From Flavonifractor sp. An100 (lineage in GTDB: Bacteria; Bacillota; Clostridia; Oscillospirales; Oscillospiraceae), in assembly GCF_002161175.1 (NCBI RefSeq), contig NZ_NFMA01000010.1:29535-93534 (forward strand): DNA of 64,000 nt, in the 5' to 3' direction. The notes under the pieces were generated by a model. It saw only the letters and a list, made by a program, of their open reading frames with translations. It had not been told where the DNA came from and ran no database searches. This document shows, in pieces, positions 1 through 8,836 of the stretch. Made by a program: the position numbers and the translations under genes. Numbering within the stretch: the first letter of the stretch is position 1; the number at the start of each line of letters is the position of its first letter.

Positions 1-1076
1 AGGTTGTTGTGGTTGGCGTGGAACAGGGCCACACCGTCGAAGATCGTGGGGTTGTTGAACAGGATGGAATACACCTGCTTGTTGATCGTGCGCTTGGCGG
101 AGGCCGCGTACATACCGGGCACCTGGGTGATAAAGCCCACGTCGTCGTTGATAAACGCCTCCCGGGTCATGGAGAACTGGCGGCCGTAGGTTGCCACCTG
201 GCGCTGGGGGAGAAGTTCGGTCTGCGGGGTGTCGTGCTTCAGTTCGCCGCCCTCGCCCACGCGCAGGAACTCACCGGCGCCGCCGGCCAGGTACTCGTGA
301 TCCTTGGTGGGCTTGAAGTCGGTCACGCTGCCCTTGGTGGTCCACACCTGGAACGTGGTGGGGACAGCCTGGTATCTCTGCACAATGGCCTTGCGGATCG
401 TGTTGTCCAGGATCGCGGGGAAGGCCGCCGTGGGGTTGAAGAACTGGCGGCAGGCCATGTTCCACAGGTCGTCCTTGGACATACGGAGAAGGGAGGCCGT
501 GGTCCCCAGGCCCTCCCGGGCCATGCACTCAATGGCCAGATCGCGCAGGGACAGGCCGCGCATTTGCTCCGCGTTCTCGCTGGGGCGCTCCACCTCCATG
601 CCGCTACGCATAAGCAGGCCGTCCACGGCCGCCTGGCGGAAGTTGTCCTGCTCCCGGCTGTTGTCGGACATTCTGGCGCCCACGGGGCCGTTGTGCTGGA
701 TCAGGAAGTCCACGGCCGCCGCCCGCACGGTGTCCATGGTGGCGCCGCTGCGGATATACTCCTCCGCGTCCATGCCGGTCTGGCGGCACAGGGCCATAAT
801 GTCGGCGGTGCGCTGGCGCTCCGCCTGGATCGCTCTCTGCGTGTCTGCCACGCTGGGCTGGTTGGTGCCGGCCGGGGCGCCCTGGCCGCCGTTCTCCGCG
901 CCGCGCTCACCGCCGGCGGGCTGGCCGCCGGCCTCGCCGCCCTCGTTGCCGGCGTCGATCACGGCCTGGCAGCGGTCGAACTCCGCCTGCTCCTCGGCGG
1001 TCAGGTCCCGGCCCTCGTTGCGGGCCAGGGTCACAAGTTCCTGCTGGCGGGCAAGGGCTTTCTGCAGTTCATTCAT
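1..1076 (-). CDS. Phage major capsid protein, Mu gpT-like (3' part off the left edge)
   Basis: The reading frame is open from an ATG at 1076 to the window edge, about 358 codons, so the C-terminus is missing. AGGAGG stands 11 bases before the ATG. The first ~50 residues are charged and helical, like the scaffold (delta) region of HK97-fold capsids, followed by a Gly/Ala-rich linker. Near the left edge, residues around TINKQVYSILFNNP and ALFHANHNN resemble the Mu gpT major head subunit. It is the last gene seen of the packaging and head operon, directly after the prohead protease, which is the expected order. The coat assignment rests on position plus this motif; no full-length comparison was possible. 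Confidence 0.8.
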   Translation of the reverse strand, partial: MNELQKALARQQELVTLARNEGRDLTAEEQAEFDRCQAVIDAGNEGGEAGGQPAGGERGAENGGQGAPAGTNQPSVADTQRAIQAERQRTADIMALCRQTGMDAEEYIRSGATMDTVRAAAVDFLIQHNGPVGARMSDNSREQDNFRQAAVDGLLMRSGMEVERPSENAEQMRGLSLRDLAIECMAREGLGTTASLLRMSKDDLWNMACRQFFNPTAAFPAILDNTIRKAIVQRYQAVPTTFQVWTTKGSVTDFKPTKDHEYLAGGAGEFLRVGEGGELKHDTPQTELLPQRQVATYGRQFSMTREAFINDDVGFITQVPGMYAASAKRTINKQVYSILFNNPTIFDGVALFHANHNN

Positions 1077-1084
1077 GGTTTTTC

Positions 1085-1714
1085 TTACCTCCTGTTGAAA
1101 ATCAGATTTTTGTTTGCTTGGATCTGTCGCTCATACACGGAGAGGGGGGCGCACGTCTGGCCCGTGTCAGCCCGTCCCACTCCCACAGTGGGATCCGCAG
1201 GCACGGACACCACGGACACCTCCAGCGGCGTCCACTTCCGGGCGATCTGGCAAGGGCCGGTAAATCGCCCATCCGCAGATTGTTTCCCGGCCACCACTTC
1301 CTCCCAGGCGTCCACGCTGTACCGCACGGACGTGGTTTTCAGTGTGCCGGACCGCACTTTCCCGAAGATCTTTTCGGCGTCGTCGTCCGTGTCGAACTCC
1401 ACTTCTGCCATGCCCCGGTGGTTTTCCACCCAGGCCCGGATCACCTTTCCCACCACCTTGTCGGTGTTGTGGTTGAACAGGAGAACGCCCACGCTGTTCA
1501 GGCGGGACAGGTCCACCGCGTTCTCCCCGTGGTCCAGGATCTCCATGCCGAAAAAGCGCCGGTATGGCTCCTCACTGGAAAAACTGATTGTCCGGCGTCT
1601 GCTCTCCTGGGGCTGGTCCTCCCGGGAAAGGATCTGGCCCATGCTCCTGGTTCCATGGTCCTTATCCCTGGGGCGGTTGCCCTCCGGCGTTCTGCTGGGC
1701 TGCTGCCGTTCCAT
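1085..1714 (-). CDS. Prohead (head maturation) protease, HK97 family
   Basis: About 209 residues. It would cleave the scaffold region of the capsid protein during head assembly. The catalytic His is probably in LLFNHNTDKVVGKV and the Ser in TLKTTSVRYSV, the usual HK97/U35 arrangement. The C-terminal LEVSVVSVPADP motif is typical of the family. The gene overlaps the 3' end of the portal gene. The start is uncertain: ATG 1714 follows GGGAGG by a long spacer, TTG 1720 is better spaced, and ATG 1642 avoids the overlap. Confidence 0.87.
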   Translation of the reverse strand: MERQQPSRTPEGNRPRDKDHGTRSMGQILSREDQPQESRRRTISFSSEEPYRRFFGMEILDHGENAVDLSRLNSVGVLLFNHNTDKVVGKVIRAWVENHRGMAEVEFDTDDDAEKIFGKVRSGTLKTTSVRYSVDAWEEVVAGKQSADGRFTGPCQIARKWTPLEVSVVSVPADPTVGVGRADTGQTCAPLSVYERQIQANKNLIFNRR

Positions 1715-3158
1715 TTCCAAAAATTACACCTCCCATCTCAATGCCTTTTTCTCGGCCATACTCCAGGACCTCGGCAGTTTCGTCGATGGCCTGGCGCCAG
1801 TCCTTGCCCCGCTCGGCGCAGATCTCTTGGTAGGTCTTTTGCCCGCTCTGCAGGGCGGTTTTGTCGGCGGTGCTTTCCTTGGCCGGGTCGATCCACTTTT
1901 TCGGGGATTTCACCCAGTCATGGGCCATATACTCCGCCTTTTTATCCCAAAACCCGGGGAAGGTGATCACCCCGGAGAGATAACACGAAATAATAAATTG
2001 CTCGTACACCTCGGACATGAACTCCGTCAGCAGTTCCGTGTCCTCCGCGTATGTGTCCTCGTCCTCGATGGCGTTTTGCCGGGCGGAGGAGTAGGTGGAC
2101 CCGCTCATGTCGCGGGACACCGCCTCATAACTCAATCCCTGGCCCGCGCCGATCAGTCCCTGCTGAACTTTCAGGAACGCGGTGGCGTCGGTGGCCGCTC
2201 CCTTGGGATCCACCACCTGGGCCTCGTCGCCGGCGCCCATTTCCATGATCATGCCCGGCCCCAGTTTCTTGCCGGCGTAGTCCACGCGGCCGTCCGGCCC
2301 GCGAACCCCGGAACGCCCCAGGCTTGTCCCGGTCGGAATGGTCTTTTTGATCAGCACCGCCAGGCAGGCCGCGATCCGCTCCTTGACGGATACCGCGTTT
2401 ATAAACTCGTTCACGTCCCGGATCCTGGTGATCGTGTGGGACATATCCGACATTTCCCGGATCTGGCTGGGCCGCCGTTTCGATTTCAGGAAATAGGCGT
2501 CCTTGGCGTCAATGTAGATCGGTTGCAGCAGGCGCCACCCCTCCAGGTCATATTGCTGGATCCAGTAACCCACCGGCCGGCGCCAGGAATTATATTCAAT
2601 CCCGCCCACGACGCGGTTTCCCTGCCGGTGCGGGGCGCTCTGTGTCACGTCCAGTTCGTCCACCTCAATGGCCTGCAACTTGAACGGCACCACGCCGCCG
2701 GAGGTGTGGCGGAACAGGAACAGGATCCCGCCGTCCACCTTCTTGCGCTCCACGGCCATGCGTAGGATCTCGGTAAAGGATTGCTCCCCGGTCACGTCGC
2801 AGTTTCTGGCCTTGCACCATTGACGCCACAGTTTTTCGATCTGGCGGTTCAGGTCGTCGTCCCCGGTCCTTGCCCGGAGGGTAAAGCCCTTTCCCACCAC
2901 GTTGCGCTTGTAGGCCAGGACCACGGCCTGGAGAATGTCGCTGTTCCGCTCCAGGTCCCGTGCGCGGGCGCGTACCACGTCCCGGCTGTATCGGTCTGTG
3001 ATCTCCGCGCTCTCGTTGTGTGCCCTCCACCCGGAATTGATCCGGCCGAACCCGGCCGCGTCATATCCGCGCATAGCCTCCAGCCCTTGGCGCCACGCCT
3101 CCCGCTCGTATGCTTTCTTTGGGGACACGGCCGCGATCATGCTGTCAATGAAACTCAC
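1662..3158 (-). CDS. Phage portal protein, lambda gpB family
   Basis: 498 residues starting at a GTG (3158) preceded by GGAGGTAAAGCG. It forms the dodecameric ring at the unique head vertex through which DNA enters and leaves. The N-terminal run (YDAAGFGRINSGW, then RARDLERNSDILQAVV and NVVGKGFTL) is the hallmark of lambda-type portals, and the length fits the family. It lies 4 bases downstream of the gpW gene and overlaps the protease gene, as in lambda-like head operons. The C-terminus is rich in Gln, Gly and Pro. Confidence 0.92.
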   Translation of the reverse strand: MSFIDSMIAAVSPKKAYEREAWRQGLEAMRGYDAAGFGRINSGWRAHNESAEITDRYSRDVVRARARDLERNSDILQAVVLAYKRNVVGKGFTLRARTGDDDLNRQIEKLWRQWCKARNCDVTGEQSFTEILRMAVERKKVDGGILFLFRHTSGGVVPFKLQAIEVDELDVTQSAPHRQGNRVVGGIEYNSWRRPVGYWIQQYDLEGWRLLQPIYIDAKDAYFLKSKRRPSQIREMSDMSHTITRIRDVNEFINAVSVKERIAACLAVLIKKTIPTGTSLGRSGVRGPDGRVDYAGKKLGPGMIMEMGAGDEAQVVDPKGAATDATAFLKVQQGLIGAGQGLSYEAVSRDMSGSTYSSARQNAIEDEDTYAEDTELLTEFMSEVYEQFIISCYLSGVITFPGFWDKKAEYMAHDWVKSPKKWIDPAKESTADKTALQSGQKTYQEICAERGKDWRQAIDETAEVLEYGREKGIEMGGVIFGNGTAAAQQNAGGQPPQG

Positions 3159-3162
3159 CGCT

Positions 3163-3396
3163 TTACCTCCCCTCGAAAAATGCCATGTAGGTGCGCCCCA
3201 GCAGGGGGCCGCTTTCGTCGGCCGCCAGTTGCGCCTCCAGGTCGTCCCGGAGGGTTTTCAACATGGCCAGGTCCGCCCGCGTCAGTTGGCGGCTGCCGAT
3301 CCGGTAGGATTGCCCGCCCACCAGCACGGTGGTGATCGCCTTGTTGACCTGCTCCAGCAGTTCCGCCGGGGCCGCTGTTGTGTTGTCCAGTTCCAT
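3163..3396 (-). CDS. Head-tail joining protein, gpW-like
   Basis: 77 residues, ATG preceded by AGGAGG at good spacing. The sequence has the gpW pattern: an N-terminal helix, a beta hairpin (VLVGGQSYRIGSRQLTR), then a helix (ADLAMLKTLRDDLEAQL). Lambda gpW is a 68-residue protein that closes the portal after packaging. Position between the large terminase and the portal is the classical gpW slot. The similarity is short, so the call leans on synteny. Confidence 0.78.
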   Translation of the reverse strand: MELDNTTAAPAELLEQVNKAITTVLVGGQSYRIGSRQLTRADLAMLKTLRDDLEAQLAADESGPLLGRTYMAFFEGR

Positions 3397-3408
3397 GATT
3401 GCCTCCTG

Positions 3409-5247
3409 TCAGAACCAGTTTTCATTCTGCTGGATCCATGTTTCCTCCGGTGCCGGCTGCGGCTTTGGCGGTGCCGGCTTTGGCGCCTGCTCCTCCGCTC
3501 GGTCCGGGTTTTTCAGGAACAGGGACCGGACCTCCAGCACGTCGGCGGCCGCCGCCGCGTACACCTCGCAGTCCAGGTAATGGTTGTCCGCGTGGGAGGA
3601 TTTCAGCACCCACCGCTGAACCTCTTTTCCGGCGGCCCGCTCGGTGATCTTATGCTCCGCCGTGACCTGCTCCGCATACTCCAGATCACAGTCTTTATGC
3701 ACCATCCAGGATCCGTTCCCGTTTGGCCGCCTCATGCGCCCGGCGATCATGTCCTTGTACTTGCCGCCGTCCACAAGGACCAGTTGCATACCGTTGGCCC
3801 GGCTCCCGGCCTTGTCCACGGTGGAGATCTTGTAATGGCCCTGGAGGGACGGGACGCCCTTACAGGGCCGTACCCAGTCCATGTTCATGGTGCAGAACTC
3901 ATACACCGCGTCGGTCTGGTCGCCGCTGTCCATCAGGGCCAGGTCCACCATGACCTTTCCGCCGTCCGGCAGGGAAAACTCGGTATTCATAATCCGTTCC
4001 ACTTCCGCCATGGAAAGCGCCTGGCCATGGGCCACGTTTTGGGAGGTCATAAAGTCGCCCCATGCTCGGATCACCCAGTACAGGCAATTTTCCTGCACGT
4101 CGATCCCGCCGGTCAGCAGTTTTGTCCACGCCGGGAGGGACCAGGCCGGAACCTCCGTCTGCCGCTCCATGACCATTTCGGCGTTGGTTTTCAGTTTCGT
4201 GTCCTCCCATGGCTCCGCCAGCCACGAATTGACGAAGTTGTGGAGCAGTTCCGGGTCGTCCTTGGCCCGCATAAACTCCCGGGCGATGTCGGAAAACCTG
4301 GTAAACGGTGAATACAGGGTATTCATCCAGTAGGCCACGCTTTTGGGCGTCGTCGTGGTCTGCCGGACGATCTGCCACCGGCCCGCCTGGAGCATGGCCG
4401 CCTTGTCCCGGTCGGTGATGATACACCCACACGCCTGGCACACGTATGTGGCCATTTCGGCCCGCTCCGCCTGGTCCGGCACGTCGTCCTTGCTGGGCCA
4501 CTTGATCTGTGCGAATTTCAGTTCGATAAATTCCCCACAATGGGGGCACGGCACAAAGTAGTGTTTTTCCGCGTCCGCCTCCTCCTTGGCTTTCCAGATC
4601 GGCCCGGTTTTCAGGGTCGGGGTGGAGGCCATAAAGATCTTGCGGTTGAAAAATGTCTTTGTGCGCTCAATGGCCAGGGATACGGGGTCGGCCTCTTTTT
4701 TGGTCGCCCCCGGGAATTTGTCTACTTCATCCAGGAACAGGTATCGGATCGGGGTGGAGGCCAGGCTGGCCGGGCTGTTGGCTCCGGTCAGGTAGACGAT
4801 CATATCCCGGAACTTTAGGGCCAGGCGCTTGCTGTCATGCTCCCGGTACTTCTCCGCCAGGGCTTTGCACTGGCGGATCATTGGCTCCAGTTTCGCCTCC
4901 ACCGTGCGCTCTGCCAGTTCGTCCGAAGGGTACACGAACATGGCCGGCGCCGGATCCTGGTCTATCAGGCTCCCCAGGGCGTTCTCCATAGCGGAGGTGC
5001 CGCCCACCTGCGTGGGCTTGACAAAGACGATCTTTTCCGTGGTTTCGTCGGAAAAGGCGTCCATGATCTCCACCAGGTACGGGGTGACGTTGTTCCGCCA
5101 CGGCCCTGGTATGGCGTTTCCGTTTGGCAGGACCCGGTTCTGCTCCGCCCATGCGGATGTGCTTACCCGTTCCCTTGGCCGCAGGATCTCAATGGCCGGC
5201 ACCATCCACCGGGGCACCTTGTAGGGCTTTACTCGGTACTTCCTCAC
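3409..5247 (-). CDS. Terminase large subunit, lambda gpA family
   Basis: 612 residues. The start is the GTG at 5247, which overlaps the TerS stop as GTGA; upstream in-frame codons run through terS. It is the ATPase and nuclease that packages phage DNA. Residues ~76-85 (VKPTQVGGTS) are the modified Walker A, ~169-176 (YLFLDEVD) the Walker B, and two CxxC pairs (CPHCGEF, CQACGC) form the zinc knuckle typical of gpA homologues. A nuclease domain follows in the C-terminal third. The C-terminus is Pro/Lys-rich. Confidence 0.93.
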   Translation of the reverse strand: MRKYRVKPYKVPRWMVPAIEILRPRERVSTSAWAEQNRVLPNGNAIPGPWRNNVTPYLVEIMDAFSDETTEKIVFVKPTQVGGTSAMENALGSLIDQDPAPAMFVYPSDELAERTVEAKLEPMIRQCKALAEKYREHDSKRLALKFRDMIVYLTGANSPASLASTPIRYLFLDEVDKFPGATKKEADPVSLAIERTKTFFNRKIFMASTPTLKTGPIWKAKEEADAEKHYFVPCPHCGEFIELKFAQIKWPSKDDVPDQAERAEMATYVCQACGCIITDRDKAAMLQAGRWQIVRQTTTTPKSVAYWMNTLYSPFTRFSDIAREFMRAKDDPELLHNFVNSWLAEPWEDTKLKTNAEMVMERQTEVPAWSLPAWTKLLTGGIDVQENCLYWVIRAWGDFMTSQNVAHGQALSMAEVERIMNTEFSLPDGGKVMVDLALMDSGDQTDAVYEFCTMNMDWVRPCKGVPSLQGHYKISTVDKAGSRANGMQLVLVDGGKYKDMIAGRMRRPNGNGSWMVHKDCDLEYAEQVTAEHKITERAAGKEVQRWVLKSSHADNHYLDCEVYAAAAADVLEVRSLFLKNPDRAEEQAPKPAPPKPQPAPEETWIQQNENWF

Positions 5248-5837
5248 GGCGCGGCCTCCGGCGGGTCCTCCGCCTGCATGGCGTCCACGTAGGCCGTCAG
5301 CATGGTTTCCAGTTCCTTGCGGATGGCCTTTTGCGCGTTGCGGATCGTGATGGCGTCCGCATACCCGGACATGGCCCCGGCCATGCGGGCCGGGATCGTC
5401 ATGGCGAACTTTTGAAAGGCCGCCATAAACTCCGCCAGTTCCTCGGTGGCCTGCTCCGCCGGCAGGTACTTCCCCTCCGCTATGGCGGTTTTCAGACGGT
5501 GTAGGCTGCCCTGGCTCTCTTTCAGGGCCACCTCCGCCTCCAGTTTTTTCAGGTTCAGTTCCGCCAGCCGGCCGCCCTCTCCGATCTCCTGGGCCTTTTG
5601 CTCCACATGGGCGATATACCGCTGGATCGTTTCGCAGGTCCGGTACTTCCTGGCCCCGCCGCCGGGCGGGACCTCTGTTTCCAGGATCCCGTCCTGGGTC
5701 AACTGCTGGACCCGCCTGGTGGTTTTCCCCAGCAGTTGGGCGATGGCGGTGGAATTGGCCCATTCCGGCACCGTCCCGGTCAGCACCGCCGGCGTCGTGG
5801 ACCTCTTTGGCGCTGTTTTTTTCGTCGTTCCCGCCAC
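5244..5837 (-). CDS. Terminase small subunit, Nu1-like DNA-binding
   Basis: About 197 residues from a GTG at 5837, chosen because AAAAGGGGG lies 8 bases upstream; the frame stays open further upstream but the sequence there looks non-coding. The N-terminal part (TAIAQLLGKTTRRVQQLTQDG) is a winged-HTH of the lambda gpNu1 kind that recognises the packaging site. A long helical segment rich in Glu, Ala and Lys follows. It is translationally coupled to terL. Confidence 0.82.
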   Translation of the reverse strand: MAGTTKKTAPKRSTTPAVLTGTVPEWANSTAIAQLLGKTTRRVQQLTQDGILETEVPPGGGARKYRTCETIQRYIAHVEQKAQEIGEGGRLAELNLKKLEAEVALKESQGSLHRLKTAIAEGKYLPAEQATEELAEFMAAFQKFAMTIPARMAGAMSGYADAITIRNAQKAIRKELETMLTAYVDAMQAEDPPEAAP

Positions 5838-6352
5838 CTGCAGCACCCCCTTTTCCGCCGCCGGCCGGATGGCCCCGCCGGTTTCGCTTTCCGCCTGGTG
5901 GTGGATTTCGTTTTTTTGACCTCGTTTCCTCTGGATTTTTTCGGGCCTCACCCCCTTTAGGGGGTGGGTGCCTCCCGATTGCTCCGGCCGGCGCGTCAAT
6001 GCGTAACGTAACGGCCCGTTTTTCAGGAATTTTCTTGGAGAAAAACGCCGGGCCTTCCGCGCCCCGCATGGTCGCACCCCCTGGGAAGGACCCAAACAGG
6101 GGCGCCCTCTCATTTTTCGGAGAGGGGAGGCCATGGGCGCCCATGGTATGACGCCCATGGCCATGTGGTTGCCGGGCTGCGTCCGCTCTGGTACTGTGGA
6201 CGCTGCGGGGTGAAAGGAGGAAAGCCCCCGCGCCTACGCTCCGCCCGGCTCTGGTATGGAAAGGGGAGGGCCGCCAGGCGTTTCCCTGGTGGCCCTCCCG
6301 ATTTCCATGGTATCAATATAGCACAGTAAAAAGTCCGATGACGTCCGAACTT
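5838..6352. other. Non-coding stretch upstream of terS; candidate packaging (cos/pac) region
   Basis: 515 bases with no convincing gene. It holds a 16-base perfect palindrome CCATGGGCGCCCATGG at 6131-6146 followed by a further half-site (CGCCCATGG, 6152-6160), an inverted repeat CACCCCC/GGGGGTG around 5949-5967, and the hairpin at 6263-6300. Tailed phages of the lambda type keep their packaging recognition site just before terS, so this is the natural place for it here. That role is inference from position. Confidence 0.4.
6263..6300 (-). terminator. GC-rich hairpin after the late regulator gene
   Basis: GGGAGGGCC and CCAGG on one arm pair with CCTGG and GGCCCTCCC on the other, giving a stem of about 14 pairs with one G-T wobble and a loop of 7. 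On the minus strand it is followed by CTTTCC only, so termination would be weak or factor-assisted. It sits 53 bases after the stop codon of the 6353-6862 gene. Confidence 0.45.
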
Positions 6353-6862
6353 TTATCCGTGCTTGTTTTTCTCTTTGCCTGCCATGTATTCCCCCACCAG
6401 TTTCCCCGTGCGCTTACAGGCCAGCAGGGTGTCCAGGGCGGCGTTGTAGTAGTCGAATATGCGGGACCGGCTCATGTGTACGGCCTGGGCGATCTTCTCC
6501 CAGGGCTTGCAGTCGATGTGCCGCATTTCCACCACGGTGCGCTCCATGGAGTTTTGGGGGAGTATGTCGATCATATCCATAACATGCAGGACGGCCTTGG
6601 CCATGGCCTCCCGCTGCTGGTCGATCCGCTCCTCCACCTCGGAGATCCGGTACACAAGGGACACGGCCCCGCCCTCCCTGGCCTGCCTTTTTGCGGTCGG
6701 CGTGGTCCTGTATGTGGATCCCACGCCCGGGTCCCTCAGTTCGGCAGATAGGGTGCGGTGGCGCTCCTCCAGTATCCGCTTTTTTACTTTGGCGTCATGG
6801 TACTGCTGCAGGTACTCTTTGACGGCCTCCCGCTCCGGGTTCGTGCCCCTTGTCATGCTCAT
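6353..6862 (-). CDS. Phage transcriptional regulator, DUF1492 type (sigma-70 region 4-like)
   Basis: 169 residues, ATG at 6862 with GAGGTG upstream. The N-terminal half is a charged helical region; the C-terminal half (MERTVVEMRHIDCKPWEKIAQ, then VHMSRSRIFDYYNAALDTLL) is a helix-turn-helix like sigma-70 region 4. Proteins of this type in Firmicutes phages (ArpU/RinA-like) activate the late operon, and the gene lies immediately before the packaging genes, as expected. The exact family is inferred from pattern, not from a search. Confidence 0.72.
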   Translation of the reverse strand: MSMTRGTNPEREAVKEYLQQYHDAKVKKRILEERHRTLSAELRDPGVGSTYRTTPTAKRQAREGGAVSLVYRISEVEERIDQQREAMAKAVLHVMDMIDILPQNSMERTVVEMRHIDCKPWEKIAQAVHMSRSRIFDYYNAALDTLLACKRTGKLVGEYMAGKEKNKHG

Positions 6863-6864
6863 GG

Positions 6865-7341
6865 TCACACCTCTGTTATGTCGATCCCCAAACGGTCCTT
6901 TAGCAACTTCTTTTTCATGGCGTAATCCTTGGTGCGTGTGGCGCGGCTCTTTACGTCCTCCACCACTTTCTCCGCCGGGTCGCCCTCGTAGTATGTAAAA
7001 TCGGCCCTGTACCGGATGGCCCGCACCCGGCGGCCCTCCGTGTCCGTGTATGCCTCCTGGAGGGTGAAGTCTACCTGCAGGCGCAGGTCCTGGATCTCCC
7101 CTCGCTGCTCCCGCTCGATCAGGAAGTCGTACCGTCGGGCCTCTTTCTGGCTGGCGAACTTGATGACGGCCCCGGAGGCCGTCACCCGTGTGGTGGGGGT
7201 GTTCCGGTACTTGTTCACCTTCTCGGGATCCTGCACGGCTGCGGCGGAGGGCACAGTCCCCCGCCGCGCCTGCTGTTCCATGTACTTTTTCACGGCCTGG
7301 GCCTGGTATTTCGGCGGCAGGTCGGAAATGCTGATGGCCAT
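6865..7341 (-). CDS. DUF1064 protein, probable phage endonuclease
   Basis: 158 residues. The core (KFASQKEARRYDFLIEREQRGEIQDLRLQVDFTL, then RYRADFTYYE and VVEDVKS) has the E...D...ExK-like layout of small PD-(D/E)XK nucleases that members of DUF1064 are thought to be; they often replace RusA-type Holliday junction resolvases in phage recombination modules. The protein ends 2 bases before the next gene starts. Nuclease activity is inference. Confidence 0.68.
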   Translation of the reverse strand: MAISISDLPPKYQAQAVKKYMEQQARRGTVPSAAAVQDPEKVNKYRNTPTTRVTASGAVIKFASQKEARRYDFLIEREQRGEIQDLRLQVDFTLQEAYTDTEGRRVRAIRYRADFTYYEGDPAEKVVEDVKSRATRTKDYAMKKKLLKDRLGIDITEV

Positions 7342-7596
7342 TTACGTTCCTCCGGCTTTTCCGCCTTTCACTGGCACAAACCGGCATTTGTCCACGGCGA
7401 ACTCCGCCACGTACCCTATGGCCGTACAGGCCAGCATAATGTCCGCCGTGAGGTCGTCTGCGTCCTCCTGTCCGCGCCCGTCCTTGTTCACCTTCCGCAG
7501 GTTCTTTGCTATGATCTGGCCGAACTCGTGCAGATTGTTGGCCGCCTCCAGCCACCGCTCTTTTTCCACTGTGTACCCGATCTCGATTTTCTCCAC
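7342..7596 (-). CDS. Phage hypothetical protein
   Basis: 84 residues, tightly packed between the DUF5131 gene (3-base gap) and the DUF1064 gene (abutting), so certainly part of the operon. Mainly helical (ERWLEAANNLHEFGQIIAKNLRKV), then an alanine-rich stretch (LTADIMLACTAIGYVAEFAVDK). No membrane segment or recognisable domain. Confidence 0.6.
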   Translation of the reverse strand: MEKIEIGYTVEKERWLEAANNLHEFGQIIAKNLRKVNKDGRGQEDADDLTADIMLACTAIGYVAEFAVDKCRFVPVKGGKAGGT

Positions 7597-7599
7597 GGT

Positions 7600-8400
7600 T
7601 CACACCAGCCTTTCAAAACGGCCCATGAAATGGGCGGCCCACTTGGTTGTCGCGCCCTCCTGGTCGCTCCAGGGGAGGGCGGAGGGTGGTAGGTCCGGGA
7701 AATAGGCCCGCAGGTTGTCCTTGTAGAAAACCGGGATCTCATTTTCCGCGCAAAACTCCGCGATCTGCTCCACCCATTCCCGGCGCGGCTTTACCTTGTC
7801 CATCCGGTTCCCGGTTTCGGCCCCCAGGATCACCCACTGGGGCAGGCCCTCCGCCGCGCTCATGTCCACCGGCCCCAGCAGCGGCTCCATGCTCCAGAAT
7901 GTGTTGATATTCGCCCATGGCATGGGGTACATGGCCGCCGCGTCCTCATTGGCCACCGTGGACCCGTACCAGAAATTTTCCGCATGGGGGAGGAGGGCCA
8001 CCCGGTCCAGTTCCAGGTATCGGGCGGGGTTTTTCGTCAAAAACAGGTATCTGTGCTGGGGCGCTCTCTGACAGGCGTCCACCACGTCCCTGATCCACTC
8101 CGTCGGCACCCAGCGGCCGAACAGGTCCGCCATGCTGCACACAAAGACGGTCCGGCCCTCTTTCTTCCGCTCCGGCTGGTCCAGCCGGTAGCGGTGCAGG
8201 GTCGGCTCGAACCCGTAGGGGTACGGCGCCCCCTTGATCTTCTCCTCCAGGACGTGGAGGCCGCCCAGGCTTGCGCGGTCCTCCAGGCCGGCGTCAAAGC
8301 GGTGTGCGGTCCGCCTGGCGTAGCAGTAGGGGCACCCATGGCGGCACCCGGTTACGGGGTTCCAGGACATTTCCGCCCAGTCAATTTTCGTTTCGTTCAT
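7600..8400 (-). CDS. DUF5131 (phage Gp37/Gp68) protein, radical-SAM-like
   Basis: 266 residues. The N-terminus (WNPVTGCRHGCPYCYARR) carries C-x3-C-x2-C, the spacing of a radical SAM iron-sulfur cluster, and the DWAEMSWNP opening is diagnostic of the Gp37/Gp68 family. Later motifs (GRTVFVCSMADLFG, FLTKNPARY, WVILGAETGNR) also fit. The family is common in phages and islands; its reaction is unknown. The start overlaps the upstream small gene by 20 bases. Confidence 0.85.
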   Translation of the reverse strand: MNETKIDWAEMSWNPVTGCRHGCPYCYARRTAHRFDAGLEDRASLGGLHVLEEKIKGAPYPYGFEPTLHRYRLDQPERKKEGRTVFVCSMADLFGRWVPTEWIRDVVDACQRAPQHRYLFLTKNPARYLELDRVALLPHAENFWYGSTVANEDAAAMYPMPWANINTFWSMEPLLGPVDMSAAEGLPQWVILGAETGNRMDKVKPRREWVEQIAEFCAENEIPVFYKDNLRAYFPDLPPSALPWSDQEGATTKWAAHFMGRFERLV

Positions 8401-8563
8401 GGCGTTTACCTCCGTTCAGTTCCAGCATTTTCTCGCGGACCAGTTTATCCACGACGTGGCCCGGCTCCCGATACCCGCACATGGCGGCCAGCCTGTCCAG
8501 GTTGTAGGCGGTCTGCGCTGTCACCAGGAGAGTGACCCGCCGCAGGTTCTTTTTCTCTCTCAT
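8381..8563 (-). CDS. Small ribbon-helix-helix-like phage protein
   Basis: 60 residues. A beta strand (RRVTLLVTAQ) followed by two helices (AYNLDRLAAMCG and PGHVVDKLVREKMLELN) fits a ribbon-helix-helix DNA-binding fold. It overlaps the next gene by 20 bases. The fold is inferred from pattern. Confidence 0.5.
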   Translation of the reverse strand: MREKKNLRRVTLLVTAQTAYNLDRLAAMCGYREPGHVVDKLVREKMLELNGGKRHERNEN

Positions 8564-8572
8564 GGATCCGCC

Positions 8573-8836
8573 TCACTTCCTGCCCCTGTCCAGCCCGATC
8601 TCCTCCATGTTCATGCGCCCTCTTTTGTCGGCGGCAGTCTGGATCCCGTGCTGCACAGAAAGCAGGATCACGTCGGTGGCCATTTTATGCGGCACGTGCC
8701 GGGTGGCGGTCATGATTTGCCACGCGGAGGCCACCGCCACCTCAATGGCCGCCAGTTGGTCTTGCCCCGTTCCCCGGGTGGTCACTTCCAGGCCGCCGTT
8801 TTTCTTTTCCACGCTCAAAATAACCTGGTCATTCAT
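8573..8836 (-). CDS. Phage hypothetical protein
   Basis: 87 residues from ATG 8836; the frame is open to 8860, but the longer start overlaps the previous gene more than needed. Short beta hairpin (QVILSVEKKNGGLEVTTRG) then an amphipathic helix (AAIEVAVASAWQIM). Overlaps the upstream gene by 8 bases, showing translational coupling. Function unknown. Confidence 0.55.
   Translation of the reverse strand: MNDQVILSVEKKNGGLEVTTRGTGQDQLAAIEVAVASAWQIMTATRHVPHKMATDVILLSVQHGIQTAADKRGRMNMEEIGLDRGRK

Noticed and set aside
9..2765. 918-codon plus-strand ORF across the phage head genes
   Set aside because: It is the antisense shadow of the capsid, protease and portal genes, an effect of high GC codon use; no domain, and the minus-strand genes have ribosome sites and family motifs.
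6110..6316. 68-codon minus-strand ORF before terS
   Set aside because: It spans a terminator-like hairpin and a palindrome, lacks a ribosome site and has coding-unlike Pro/Arg composition.
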